A DNA stretch of 64,000 bases, taken from assembly GCF_003254645.1 (NCBI RefSeq), contig NZ_PNFD01000001.1, positions 434,001-498,000 on the forward strand, read 5' to 3'. The number at the start of each line of letters is the position of its first letter. Within the stretch, counting starts at the first letter, position 1. Shown in pieces: positions 9,149-18,193 of this stretch. The stretch is from Microbacterium suaedae (GTDB lineage: Bacteria > Actinomycetota > Actinomycetes > Actinomycetales > Microbacteriaceae). The translations under genes were made by a program, and so were the position numbers. A model generated the notes under the pieces. It had not been told where the DNA came from. It searched no databases and saw nothing but the letters and a program-made list of their open reading frames with translations.

Positions 9149-9550
9149 TCAGCCGGCCATGTGCTCGAGGTCGCGGGGCCCGAACGCATCGGGCAGCACC
9201 TCGTCGATCGTGCGGATCCCGGAAACTGTCTCGAAGAGCATGTCCGGCAGAGCGTGCTCGTTCAGCAGCTGACGGCAGCGGCCACACGGCATGATCGTCT
9301 CGCCCGCACCGTTGACGCAGACGAAGGCGGCGAGGCGCCCTCCGCCCGTCATCGCGAGGTTCGAGATGAGGCCGCACTCAGCGCACAGGCCCACGCCGTA
9401 GGAAGCGTTCTCGGTATTGCACCCGGCGACGATGCGCCCGTCCTCGACGAACGCCGCAGCGCCCACCGGGTACTCCGAGTACGGCACGTAGGCCTTGCGC
9501 ATGGCCTCGGTCGCGGCGGCGCGCAGACCCTGCCAGTCGATGTCCGTCAT
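9149..9550 (-). CDS. cdd: cytidine deaminase
   Basis: Short tetrameric-type enzyme of 133 residues. Zinc ligands are Cys56 in the CAE triad (CAECG, with catalytic Glu58) and Cys89/Cys92 in PCGRC. YSEYPVGAA near residues 24-32 and CNTENASYG at 44-52 are the substrate-binding segments. It is placed 7 bases after the second permease of the nucleoside importer. Confidence 0.95.
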   Translation of the reverse strand: MTDIDWQGLRAAATEAMRKAYVPYSEYPVGAAAFVEDGRIVAGCNTENASYGVGLCAECGLISNLAMTGGGRLAAFVCVNGAGETIMPCGRCRQLLNEHALPDMLFETVSGIRTIDEVLPDAFGPRDLEHMAG

Positions 9551-9557
9551 GACTTCC

Positions 9558-10835
9558 TCAGCTCTTGATGTACGGCTGACCCGACGCCGCCGGCGGCCGC
9601 GACCTGCCGACGAGCCCGGCGACGGCGAAGATCGTGACGACGTAGGGCAGCATCAGCATGAACTGGCTCGGAACGGGCGATCCGATCACGCTCAGCACGC
9701 CCTGCAGATTCGTCGCGAAGCCGAACAGCAGCGCCGCGAGCGTCGCGCGGATCGGATCCCACTTACCGAAGATGAGCGCGGCGAGCGCGATGAAGCCGGC
9801 CCCCGCCGTCATCTCTCGGCCGAATTGCGGGTTCGACACGAGCGTGTAGAACGCGCCGCCCATGCCCGCGATCGCCCCGGCGAGCATGACGTTGCCGTAT
9901 CGCGTCGCCCGCACCTTGATGCCGACGGTGTCGGCGGCCTGCGGGTGCTCGCCGACGGCGCGGAGCCGGAGCCCCCACCGCGTGCGGTACAGGCCGAACC
10001 AGACGATGAACACGACGACGTACATCAGGTACACGATGACGGTCTGCCGGAACAGCACCGGCCCGAGGATCGGGATCTCGCTGAGCAGCGGGATCGGAAT
10101 CTCGGGGAACAGCTCGGGTGAGTTCAGCGTTGACGCGTTCGGGTTGAGCACGGTGCTGTAGAAAAACGTCGTCAGGCCGATCACGAGCACGTTGAGCACG
10201 ACACCGACGATGAGCTGATTGACGTAGTAGGTGATCGAGAACACCGCGAGCACGAGCGCGACGAGAAGCCCGGCGACCATCGCGGCGATGAGCCCCAGCC
10301 AGGGCGTGCCCGTGACGGAGCCGACGAAGGCCGCGCTGAACGCGCCCGCGAGCAGCTGCGCCTCGATAGCGATGTTGACCACGCCGACGCGCTCGCCGAT
10401 GACGCCGCCGAGTGCGCCGAAGATCAGCGGTGTCGCGAGCGCGAGCGCACCGCCGAGCAGGCCGATCATGGGCAGCGTGCCACCCGCCGAGGCCCAGGCC
10501 AGGAAGCCGATCATGAGGAAGGCCACGTACAGGACGATCATCCAGAGGGGCTGCGCACGATGCGCCCGCGTCCGCCCGACGGCGACGAGCGTCACGACCG
10601 CCATCAGCAGGACGCAGACCCAGGCCGTCTCGTTTGCCGGGAGGACGAGGTCGGGCAGCGGGATCGCGGCGGACGGGCTGGCGAGGCGGAAGGTGCTCAC
10701 GCCGGCGCGGGGGCCGAACAACGGCAGCAGCGCGAAGAGCACCGTGAACACCGCGAAGATGATCGGCGTCTTCCACGACGAGACGGCGACGTGGCGCTTC
10801 TCGTCGCTCACGAGCTTCGGGTCGACGGAGGTCAT
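9558..10835 (-). CDS. nucleoside ABC importer, membrane subunit 2
   Basis: 425 residues in the BPD_transp_2 permease family (YufQ/NupC-like), with a hydrophilic start of about 20 residues and then roughly ten membrane helices. The reading frame is open beyond the gene; ATG 10835 is chosen because it overlaps the stop of the preceding permease (ATGA). Placed between the partner permease and cdd, so the transported solute is most likely a nucleoside. Confidence 0.9.
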   Translation of the reverse strand: MTSVDPKLVSDEKRHVAVSSWKTPIIFAVFTVLFALLPLFGPRAGVSTFRLASPSAAIPLPDLVLPANETAWVCVLLMAVVTLVAVGRTRAHRAQPLWMIVLYVAFLMIGFLAWASAGGTLPMIGLLGGALALATPLIFGALGGVIGERVGVVNIAIEAQLLAGAFSAAFVGSVTGTPWLGLIAAMVAGLLVALVLAVFSITYYVNQLIVGVVLNVLVIGLTTFFYSTVLNPNASTLNSPELFPEIPIPLLSEIPILGPVLFRQTVIVYLMYVVVFIVWFGLYRTRWGLRLRAVGEHPQAADTVGIKVRATRYGNVMLAGAIAGMGGAFYTLVSNPQFGREMTAGAGFIALAALIFGKWDPIRATLAALLFGFATNLQGVLSVIGSPVPSQFMLMLPYVVTIFAVAGLVGRSRPPAASGQPYIKS

Positions 10836-12073
10836 GCCGACACCTCCTTCTTCGTGCGCTTCGGCTTTCGTGCCGTCCGGACCCCCGGCTGCGGCAGGCG
10901 GAAGATCGCCCGCACGAGCGGCGGGGCCGCGATGAACAGCACGATGAGCGACTGCACGACGAGCACGACCTCGTTCGGCACTCCCTCGGCCGCCTGCATC
11001 GAGAATCCGCCGGCCTTGAAGGCGCCGAACAAGATGCCCGCGGCGAGGATGCCGAGCGGCGACGAGCGGCCGAGAAGCGCGACCGTGATCGCGTCGAAGC
11101 CCATGCCCGCGTCGATGTCGCCACCGAAGCCGGTCGGGACGGTGCCGAGCACCTGGCTGACGCCCGCGAGACCGACGAGACCGCCCGCGATGATCATCAC
11201 GAGGACATACATCCGGCTCACGCTGATGCCCGCGACCTTCGCGGCGTGAGGGTTCTCCCCGACCGCTCGGAATCGGAACCCGAGACTCGACCGCTCGAGC
11301 ACCCACCACGTGAAGGCCACCGCGACGAGGGCCAGGAGGAACCCGGCGTGGAGGTTGTACCTCGACCCCAGAAGCTCGGGCAGGAGGGCGGTCTCGGCCA
11401 TCGGCGCCGTCTTGGGATTGTTGGATCCGGGTGCCTGCAGCACGCCCTGCGTCGCGAGCATCCAGGCGAGCAGGTAGAACGCGATGTGGTTGAGCATGAT
11501 CGTGAGGATCACCTCGTGGGCACCGGTGCGCGCCTTGATGAGGCCGGCGATACCCGCCCAGATTCCGCCCGCGATGATGCCGGCGACGATGGCGACGACG
11601 AGGTGCAGGCCGATCGGGAGGTCCATGTACGCGCCGACGTAGCCCGCCGCGGCAGCAGCCATGAGCATCTGGCCCTGGCCGCCGATGTTGAACAGGCCGG
11701 CGCGGAAAGCCAGGCCGACGCCGAGGCCCGCCACGATGAGCGGCGTGGCGAATTTCAGCGACTCGGTCAGGGGGCGGATGCCGCCGACGAAGCTGTCAGC
11801 GTTGAGGTTGTAGACGGCTCCGTTGAACAGCGCGACGTATGCGCCGGACACCGCATCCCACAGCGCGGCGAGAGTGTCGCCGGGCCGCGCGAAGAAGTAG
11901 CTGGCGGCCGCCTGCACGCCATCGTCCGTGATCGCGATCAGGATCGATCCGGCGATGAGCGAGAGCGCGACGGCGAGGACGGCGATGACACCGTTTCCCG
12001 TCGTGATGCGGCGCATCGCCTCATGCCAGCGCGACGGGACGGGTGGCGCCTGCGGCGTCTCGACCGCGCTCAT
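10832..12073 (-). CDS. nucleoside ABC importer, membrane subunit 1
   Basis: 413 residues, BPD_transp_2 family (YufP/NupB-like). After a cytoplasmic lead of about 25 residues there are about nine or ten membrane spans. The segment with VGENPHAAKVAGI is the coupling loop seen in these permeases. Start and stop overlap both neighbours by four bases, indicating a tightly coupled importer module. Confidence 0.9.
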   Translation of the reverse strand: MSAVETPQAPPVPSRWHEAMRRITTGNGVIAVLAVALSLIAGSILIAITDDGVQAAASYFFARPGDTLAALWDAVSGAYVALFNGAVYNLNADSFVGGIRPLTESLKFATPLIVAGLGVGLAFRAGLFNIGGQGQMLMAAAAAGYVGAYMDLPIGLHLVVAIVAGIIAGGIWAGIAGLIKARTGAHEVILTIMLNHIAFYLLAWMLATQGVLQAPGSNNPKTAPMAETALLPELLGSRYNLHAGFLLALVAVAFTWWVLERSSLGFRFRAVGENPHAAKVAGISVSRMYVLVMIIAGGLVGLAGVSQVLGTVPTGFGGDIDAGMGFDAITVALLGRSSPLGILAAGILFGAFKAGGFSMQAAEGVPNEVVLVVQSLIVLFIAAPPLVRAIFRLPQPGVRTARKPKRTKKEVSA

Positions 12074-13608
12074 GCGCTCGCCTCCTCACCGGATGCGGCG
12101 CCTGCGGCGTCGGGAGACATACCGGCCATCATCAGGCCCAGCTGCTCGCGCGGCGTGTCACCGGGCACGATGCCGACCACCTTTCCTCGGTACATCACCA
12201 TGATCCTGTCCGCGAGAGCGGCTGCCTCGTCGAGCTCCGTCGAGATCACGAGCACGGGGATCCCCGCATCGCGTGTGGCGATGATGCGCGTGTGGATGAA
12301 CTCGATGGATCCGACGTCGACGCCGCGCGTCGGCTGCGCCGCGACGAGCAGCGACAGATCGCGGCTCAGCTCGCGCGCGAGGACGACCTTCTGCTGGTTG
12401 CCGCCGGACAGCCGACCCGCCGGCTGCGAGGGGCCCTGCGTGCGGATGTCGAACTCGTCGATCTTCTCGTGTGCGAAAGCATCGCGCTCGCGCAGCTGCA
12501 GATTGCCGTTCCGCACGAAGGGTGCGCCGTGGCTGCGGTCGAGCATGAGGTTCTCGGCGATCGAGAACTCCTTGACGAGCCCGTCGACGCTGCGGTCCTC
12601 CGGGACGAAGCCGACGCCGTGGTCGAGGATGTCGCGGACCGATCGTCCGACGAGCTCGGATCCGCCCAGCCGGACGCTTCCGTCGACGCGTTCCTGCAAT
12701 CCGACCATCGCCTCGGTGAGCTCGGTCTGCCCATTGCCCTGCACACCCGCGACCGCGAGCACCTCGCCGCCGCGCACGGAGAACGACACGTCGTCGACGA
12801 CGACCGTTCCCGCCTCGTCCGTGACCGTCAGCCCCGAGACGACGAGATCCTCGTCGCCGAGCTTCGGCGGATCCTTCCGGACCGTGAGCTCGACCGAGCG
12901 CCCCACCATGAGGGAGGCCAGCTCGGCGTTCGTCGCGGTCGGCTCGGCCTCACCCACGACCTTTCCCAGGCGGATGACCGTGATCCGGTCGGCCACCTCG
13001 CGCACCTCGCGCAGCTTGTGGGTGATGAAGACGATCGACGTCCCGGCCTCCCGGAGCTGGCGCATCGTGGCCATGAGCTCGTCGGTCTCCTGCGGCGTGA
13101 GGACGGCGGTCGGCTCGTCAAAGACGAGCACCTGTGCGTCGCGGGAGAGCGCTTTGATGATCTCGACGCGCTGCTGCACGCCGACGGGGAGATCCTCGAC
13201 GATCGCGTCCGGGTCGACATGGAAACCGAAGCGATCGGAGATCTCGCGCACCTTCGCGCGAGCGGCGGCGAGATCGAGCCGCCCTCCGAACCGCGTCTGC
13301 TCGTGGCCCAGCATCACATTCTCGGCGACGGTGAACACGGGGATGAGCATGAAGTGCTGATGCACCATGCCGATGCCGGCCGCCATTGCGTCGCCGGGGC
13401 CGGAGAACCGCTGTTCGACGTCGTCGACGACGATCTCACCCTCGTCGGCCTGGTAGAGGCCGTAGAGGACGTTCATCAGCGTCGACTTGCCCGCACCGTT
13501 CTCACCGAGGAGGCAATGGATCTCGCCGGGTTCTATCGTGAGGTCGATGTGGTCGTTGGCCGTCAGCGCGCCGAACCTCTTCGTGATGCCGCGCAGTTCG
13601 AGCTTCAT
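12070..13608 (-). CDS. nucleoside ABC importer, duplicated ATP-binding subunit
   Basis: 512 residues with two fused ABC domains, as in ribose and nucleoside importers (YufO/RbsA type). Domain 1 has Walker A GENGAGKS at residues 35-42 and Walker B ending DEPTAVL. Domain 2, from about residue 260, carries the degenerate Walker A VQGNGQTE normal for this family and a good LSGGNQQK signature. It follows the lipoprotein gene after an 87-base gap that contains a strong hairpin. Confidence 0.92.
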   Translation of the reverse strand: MKLELRGITKRFGALTANDHIDLTIEPGEIHCLLGENGAGKSTLMNVLYGLYQADEGEIVVDDVEQRFSGPGDAMAAGIGMVHQHFMLIPVFTVAENVMLGHEQTRFGGRLDLAAARAKVREISDRFGFHVDPDAIVEDLPVGVQQRVEIIKALSRDAQVLVFDEPTAVLTPQETDELMATMRQLREAGTSIVFITHKLREVREVADRITVIRLGKVVGEAEPTATNAELASLMVGRSVELTVRKDPPKLGDEDLVVSGLTVTDEAGTVVVDDVSFSVRGGEVLAVAGVQGNGQTELTEAMVGLQERVDGSVRLGGSELVGRSVRDILDHGVGFVPEDRSVDGLVKEFSIAENLMLDRSHGAPFVRNGNLQLRERDAFAHEKIDEFDIRTQGPSQPAGRLSGGNQQKVVLARELSRDLSLLVAAQPTRGVDVGSIEFIHTRIIATRDAGIPVLVISTELDEAAALADRIMVMYRGKVVGIVPGDTPREQLGLMMAGMSPDAAGAASGEEASA

Positions 13609-13649
13609 GGGACTGATCCTATTCAGGCGGGATGGATCGCAGAAGATGA

Positions 13650-13677
13650 GGGGAGGCTGGCGCCGGCCAGCCTCCCC
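13650..13677 (-). terminator. intercistronic hairpin between BMP lipoprotein and ATPase
   Basis: A 12-bp GC-rich stem (GGGGAGGCTGGC pairing with its complement, loop GCCG), lengthened by outer pairing of CGCAGAAG (13638-13645) with CTTCTGCG (13685-13692). On the minus strand a moderately T-rich stretch follows. It probably attenuates read-through or protects the lipoprotein mRNA, so that binding protein exceeds membrane subunits. Confidence 0.6.
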
Positions 13678-13695
13678 CCGAGGACTTCTGCGCGA

Positions 13696-14790
13696 CTAGC
13701 TGAGGTACGACTCGACCGTCACGTCGCCCGAGATGATGGCCTCCTTGAGCGCCTCCACCTCGCTGACGAGCTCGGCGTCCACCGTGTCGGCGAAGTTGTG
13801 CAGATCCGCGAGGCCGACGCCCTCGTTCTCGAGAGTGCCGATGTACGTCTCGGCGTCGAACTCACCGTTCGCGCTCGACAGCATCGCCTCAGAGGTCGAC
13901 AGGTCCATCGCCTTCAGGATCGACGTGAGGACGTAGTCCTCGGTGTCGGGGTCGGAGACGAACAGGTCGGCGTCCGTACCGATGAGGGCGATGTCGCTGT
14001 TGGACTCCTTGATCGCCTGCAGCGCCGACTGGTAGATCGGCCCGCCGACCGGCAGGAGAACGTCGACGCCCTGGTCGATGATGTTCTGGGCGACGCTCTT
14101 CGCACCGGGACCAGCCTCGAAGCCACCCGTGAACGAGCCCGTCTCGCCGTCCCAGCCGACCACCTCGACCTCGGTGTCCTTCTCGCTGTTGTAGTAGTCG
14201 ACGCCCTGCTTGAAGCCGTCCATGAAGATCGTCACCGTCGGGAACTCCTGGCCGCCGAAGGTGCCGACCTTGCCGGCCTCGGAGTAGCCAGCCGCGAGGT
14301 AGCCAGCGAGGAACGCCGCCTGCGAGGTGTCGTACAGAAGGGGCTTGACCGCCTCCGCGTCCTTCTCACCGTCGAAGTCGGTGTCGGCGGCGTCATCGAT
14401 GAGGATGTAGTCGACGTCGGGGTTGGCGTTCGCGACCTCGACCGTCGCGGCGGACAGCGCGAAGCCCACGGCCGCGATCGCGTCGCAGCCCTGGTCGACG
14501 AGATTCTGGAGGTTCGGCGCGTAGTCGGTCTCGGCGTTCGACTCGACGGCCTTCGGCTCCACACCGAGCTCGTCCGCGGCCATCTCGACGCCCTCGAGGG
14601 AGAGCTGGTTGAACGACTTGTCGTCGAAGCCACCGAAGTCCGACACGATGCACGGCAGGAAGTCGCTGCTCGCCTCGCCGTCGCCCGATCCGCCCGTCTC
14701 CTCGGGTGCCGAACCGCAGCCCGCGAGGAGGATCGCGGCGCTCGCCGTTGCGATGCCGCTCAGGGCCGCACGCTTCATGATCTTGGTCAC
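13696..14790 (-). CDS. bmpA: BMP-family nucleoside-binding lipoprotein
   Basis: 364 residues with a lipoprotein signal: basic start, hydrophobic run and lipobox LLAGC with acylated Cys25, then a Ser/Gly/Glu-rich linker. The body has the BMP/PnrA features, including DKSFNQLS and the FxGGxExxxV region. GTG 14790 is taken as the start because AAGGAG stands just before it; ATG 14778 is an alternative. It is the first gene of the salvage operon, and this family binds purine and pyrimidine nucleosides. Confidence 0.9.
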   Translation of the reverse strand: MTKIMKRAALSGIATASAAILLAGCGSAPEETGGSGDGEASSDFLPCIVSDFGGFDDKSFNQLSLEGVEMAADELGVEPKAVESNAETDYAPNLQNLVDQGCDAIAAVGFALSAATVEVANANPDVDYILIDDAADTDFDGEKDAEAVKPLLYDTSQAAFLAGYLAAGYSEAGKVGTFGGQEFPTVTIFMDGFKQGVDYYNSEKDTEVEVVGWDGETGSFTGGFEAGPGAKSVAQNIIDQGVDVLLPVGGPIYQSALQAIKESNSDIALIGTDADLFVSDPDTEDYVLTSILKAMDLSTSEAMLSSANGEFDAETYIGTLENEGVGLADLHNFADTVDAELVSEVEALKEAIISGDVTVESYLS

Positions 14791-14948
14791 GCTGTCTCCT
14801 TCTGAGGGAAATGACCCCGCCGCGCACGAACTCCAGGTGTCCGGCACCTTCCGGGGCAATGTGCACACGCTACCCCGCACCTCCTGCGCGATTCGACGTA
14901 CGACGTGCGTCTGCAACGGGAAAGTTACATTCCCGCGGGTGCGTCCCC

Positions 14949-14983
14949 TTGAGACCGCGTGATTTTATGTCTACATTCGTGGA
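14949..14983 (+). promoter_or_regulatory. promoter of the amidohydrolase with TetR-type operator 1
   Basis: TTGAGA (14949-14954), a 17-base spacer and TACATT (14972-14977) make a good sigma-70-like promoter. The imperfect inverted repeat TCTACATTCGTGGA (14970-14983) covers the -10 region. The same 14-bp motif occurs at 24058, 24101 and 25124, so it is read as an operator of the regulator encoded at 18194-18781. Function is inferred from sequence only. Confidence 0.65.
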
Positions 14984-15000
14984 TAAAAGGAGATGTGTTC

Positions 15001-16359
15001 GTGACCGATGACCAGATTCCCCGCGCGGACGTCCTCTTGAGAGGGGGACCGATCCGAACCATGGGCGAAACGGCCCCGGAGGCGCGCGCCCTCGCCGCGG
15101 TCGACGGCACGATCGTCGCCGTCGATGACGAGGCAGAGGCCCTCCGCGACGAACACACTCACGTCATCGAACTCGACGGGCGCGCGGCCATTCCCGGCAT
15201 CAACGACGCCCATCTCCACGCCGCATGGCTGGGAGCACGATGGCCGCGCCTCTTCTTCGGCGAAGGTGCCGACAGCCAGCATGACGGTCCGCTCGCGAGG
15301 ACCGAGGACGATCGTCGGCGCGCACTGCTGAAGGCCTGGAACCTCCTCGCCGAGCTCGGCATCACGAGCTATACAGAGCCAGGGATCGGACCGGGCGAGG
15401 ACGACGGAGAGACCGGCTGCTTCGGCAGCGACATGCTCGAAACCTATCTTCAGCTGCATCGAGAGCGAGAGCAGAAATCGCGGGTGACGCTGCTGCGCCT
15501 GTTCGGAACCCTCGACGGCACTTCCGATCTGGAGGACGTACTGGCGGGGATCCACTCCCCCGTTCCTGCGACGGACGAGCGGTGGCTCCAGATCCCTGGC
15601 GTGAAGATCTTCGGAGACGGCATTCCACCCATGCGCACGGCCTGGCTGCGCACCCCCTATGTCGATGGCTCGTCGGGGGCGCCGCTCCCGCAGGGACCGT
15701 CCGGTCCCGCGGAGGCACTGTGCGCGATGATTCGCGCTGCGCACGCGCGTGGGTTGCAGGTCGCCGTCCATGCGACCGGCGATCGCACGATCGACGCACT
15801 CACAACCGCGATCGAGCGCGCCGGCGGGGCCCCCGAGAACCGGCCACACTGCGCCGTGCACGCCGACCTCGCGCTCGGCGACCTCCCTGCTCGCATGCGC
15901 GATGCGGGCATCGCGGCGGCGATCCAACCGGTGATCGCCCGTGAAACCCGCACCTGGGCTGCGACGACCCTCGGTGCCGGCCGCGCCAAAGACGCCTGGC
16001 CCCTGGCACGACTCCTCGAGGCAGGAACCGTCACGACAATCACATCCGATGCGCCCATCACGACCCCAGACTGGCGGATCGCACTCGATGCAGGAGCGGA
16101 GATGATCGGCGACGAGATACCGGACGCCCGATCCCGCCTCCTCGACTGCGTCACGCGTGCCCCCGCAATCCAGGACGGAGCCGCCGATTGGAAAGGATCC
16201 CTGGAAGTCGGCAAGGTGCTCGACGTGTGCGTTCTCGACGACGATCCGGTCGCGTCAAGGAAGGCATTCACTGACCTCACGGTGGAGATGACGATCACGG
16301 ACGGCCGCGTCGTATTCGATCGCGCGACTCGTCGGTCCGTGCCCGCGTCGCGCACGTGA
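15001..16359 (+). CDS. YtcJ-type metal-dependent amidohydrolase
   Basis: 452 residues of the Amidohydro_3 family. Metal and catalytic features in order: DAHLH at 69-73, VKIFGDG with a probable carboxylated Lys, VAVHATGD, HCAVHAD and TSDAP. Such enzymes hydrolyse N-acyl, formyl or other amide-like bonds; the substrate cannot be told. GTG 15001 follows AAAGGAGA. It stands alone under operator 1 and converges on the O-methyltransferase, sharing a terminator. It resembles the enzyme at 43211 in fold only. Confidence 0.85.
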   Translation: MTDDQIPRADVLLRGGPIRTMGETAPEARALAAVDGTIVAVDDEAEALRDEHTHVIELDGRAAIPGINDAHLHAAWLGARWPRLFFGEGADSQHDGPLARTEDDRRRALLKAWNLLAELGITSYTEPGIGPGEDDGETGCFGSDMLETYLQLHREREQKSRVTLLRLFGTLDGTSDLEDVLAGIHSPVPATDERWLQIPGVKIFGDGIPPMRTAWLRTPYVDGSSGAPLPQGPSGPAEALCAMIRAAHARGLQVAVHATGDRTIDALTTAIERAGGAPENRPHCAVHADLALGDLPARMRDAGIAAAIQPVIARETRTWAATTLGAGRAKDAWPLARLLEAGTVTTITSDAPITTPDWRIALDAGAEMIGDEIPDARSRLLDCVTRAPAIQDGAADWKGSLEVGKVLDVCVLDDDPVASRKAFTDLTVEMTITDGRVVFDRATRRSVPASRT

Positions 16360-16387
16360 TCGTCGAACACGACGCGGGCACGGACCG
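16333..16387. terminator. bidirectional terminator, 18-bp perfect stem
   Basis: Bases 16333-16350 and 16370-16387 are exact inverted repeats of 18 bp with a 19-base loop. The left arm encodes the last residues of the amidohydrolase, and the right arm ends exactly where the methyltransferase stop codon begins. It closes both convergent transcripts. There is no T-run, as often in high-GC actinobacteria. Confidence 0.75.
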
Positions 16388-17368
16388 TCAGACAGCCTCC
16401 GCGACAAGCACGCGCGGGCTCCCGGGGAGCGTGATGCGATCGGTCACGTGCCACCCCGTTGCAGCAAGCCAATCCCGAACCTGCGACTCCGGATAGACGA
16501 CCGTGCCGTCGATCACGAGATACTCGCCGGCATGCTGCGCGTCGAGGGCACGTGGGGTCTCATCCTCATCCAAGAAGAAGTCGAGCAGCGTGAGCTTCGC
16601 CCCCGCGGTGGCCGCACCTCGGAGATTTCGAAAGATCCCCCTGTTCTCGGCTTCCGAGAAGCGATGGATCACATGATTGGCAAAGATGAGGTCGTACGTC
16701 CCCGCCGGTCGTGTCGTCGCCGTGTCCCCCGACCGAACCTCCGATCGATCTGTCAGACCGGCATCGTCCACAGCCCGGCGGACGCCGTCCTCGAAATCGG
16801 AGGCGTACAAGAACGTCGTCGTCAGATCCGGGTTCCGGCGCATCGCCTCGATGGCGAATCCTGCCGCAAGACCACCGAAATCGAGCGCCCGCCGAGCGGA
16901 AGATACGTCGACAAGTCGACCGAACTCGCGCGCGTGCAGAGCGTTGTAAGTCATCACCCCAGACATGAACGTAGCCCAGCGCGCATCGTCCATGCCAAGG
17001 TCCCCGGGCTCCCCCGTGTCGACCGTGTGAGGGAACTGAATCCAGTGCGAATAGCTGATCTCGCTGAGAAACGTGAGGAACGGAGCGAGGTCGACTTCTC
17101 CCCCGCCCCCCGCCAGGAATGCCGCCGCGTCCCGCTCAAGCTGATATTTGCCGCCCATGCGACGCAACAGTCCCTTCGCCGACATGGCATCCGCGAGGAT
17201 ACGCACGATCCGTTCGCTCACTCCCAGGTGTTCCGCAATCTCCTGCGCCGGTCGCGGACCATCCGCGAGCGCGCGGAAGAGGCCGATACGGCTCGATTCG
17301 AACAGCTGCTGCGAGGCCATGTAGCCCGTCGCGACGTCAAGGATCCGCGAGGCATCTACCGTGGTCAT
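16388..17368 (-). CDS. SAM-dependent O-methyltransferase (Methyltransf_2-like)
   Basis: 326 residues with the two-part layout of class II O-methyltransferases. An N-terminal winged-helix dimerisation domain (about residues 10-80, EIAEHLGVSERIVRILADAM) precedes a Rossmann domain with a SAM motif variant (ALDFGGLAAGFA) and DLIFANHVIHRFS before the catalytic region. It probably methylates a small hydroxylated molecule. It is the last gene of the importer/TetR operon. A methyltransferase inside a presumed uptake and breakdown cluster is unusual and may mean detoxification. Confidence 0.82.
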   Translation of the reverse strand: MTTVDASRILDVATGYMASQQLFESSRIGLFRALADGPRPAQEIAEHLGVSERIVRILADAMSAKGLLRRMGGKYQLERDAAAFLAGGGGEVDLAPFLTFLSEISYSHWIQFPHTVDTGEPGDLGMDDARWATFMSGVMTYNALHAREFGRLVDVSSARRALDFGGLAAGFAIEAMRRNPDLTTTFLYASDFEDGVRRAVDDAGLTDRSEVRSGDTATTRPAGTYDLIFANHVIHRFSEAENRGIFRNLRGAATAGAKLTLLDFFLDEDETPRALDAQHAGEYLVIDGTVVYPESQVRDWLAATGWHVTDRITLPGSPRVLVAEAV

Positions 17369-17433
17369 GTTTCACCCTTCTTTCTCCTGATGTTGAAAAT
17401 AAAATGCATGGTTCACTCCTGCCAGAGGGCAGA

Positions 17434-18159
17434 TCAGCCGAGGAACTCCATCACGGCGTGACGGAACGCCGCTGATCGAAGCACTCCCCGATGATCCCCC
17501 GGCAGCGTCCGGAACACGCCGCCTTCGAGACGCTGAACAAGCGCCTCGCCCCCAGTCGCCATCGGATCCTCCTCCCCCGCGATAAGGAGCACGGGCACAG
17601 TCGGAGCGGAACTCGAAGAATCGAACGGATCAGCGGCGAAGCCGTCGACGAGGTCGATGAGGGACGCCGGGTCGCCGTCCGACGAACGCGCCATCCGCAG
17701 GATCATCCTGGAGAGCTCGTCGGCCGGTTCCGGTCCCCCCGCAAGCGCTGCCCGGGCGGCGGGAACGTCCACTGCAGCGAAAGGCTCGACCGGGCTGAGC
17801 CCCCCGAGCGCGAGTCGTGACACGGGTACGTCGGCTCGCGCGGCGAGCCCCCACGCGAGGCGCGCACCCAGCGAGTAGCCGACGATGACGGCGTGCCTCC
17901 CTGCTGACCGCACGAGATCAGCGAGCTCATCGAGCACGGCCGACAACGCGACCGGTCCGCCCGTCGGAGGCGCGCTCCCATGTCCCGGCAAGTCGACGGC
18001 GAACACGTCACGCCCCGCGGCGACGAATGGATCAACCCACTCGTCGTGCGGCCAGTCTGCCCGCCCTGACGACCCGAAGCCGTGGAGCAACACGACGGGA
18101 TCTCGCTCGGCGACGTCCCGGCCTACGTGACGATCGATCGAAAGCAGGGGGTGCGTCAT
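17434..18159 (-). CDS. alpha/beta hydrolase
   Basis: 241 residues, cytoplasmic, with an oxyanion segment LLHGFGSS at 24-31, nucleophile elbow GYSLG with Ser96, an acid in GEEDP and His in GDHRG near the C-terminus. Related folds include MenH-like, proline iminopeptidase-like and carboxylesterase enzymes. Substrate unknown. It lies 34 bases after the TetR gene in the same operon. Confidence 0.82.
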   Translation of the reverse strand: MTHPLLSIDRHVGRDVAERDPVVLLHGFGSSGRADWPHDEWVDPFVAAGRDVFAVDLPGHGSAPPTGGPVALSAVLDELADLVRSAGRHAVIVGYSLGARLAWGLAARADVPVSRLALGGLSPVEPFAAVDVPAARAALAGGPEPADELSRMILRMARSSDGDPASLIDLVDGFAADPFDSSSSAPTVPVLLIAGEEDPMATGGEALVQRLEGGVFRTLPGDHRGVLRSAAFRHAVMEFLG

Positions 18160-18193
18160 CGGACGATCTCCTCTCGCGCTGCGCGCGACGGAG

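Noticed and set aside
17355-17364. A fifth TetR-type operator (TCTACCGTGG)
   Set aside because: It lies in the first codons of the methyltransferase gene, lacks the two-base centre and has no nearby promoter.
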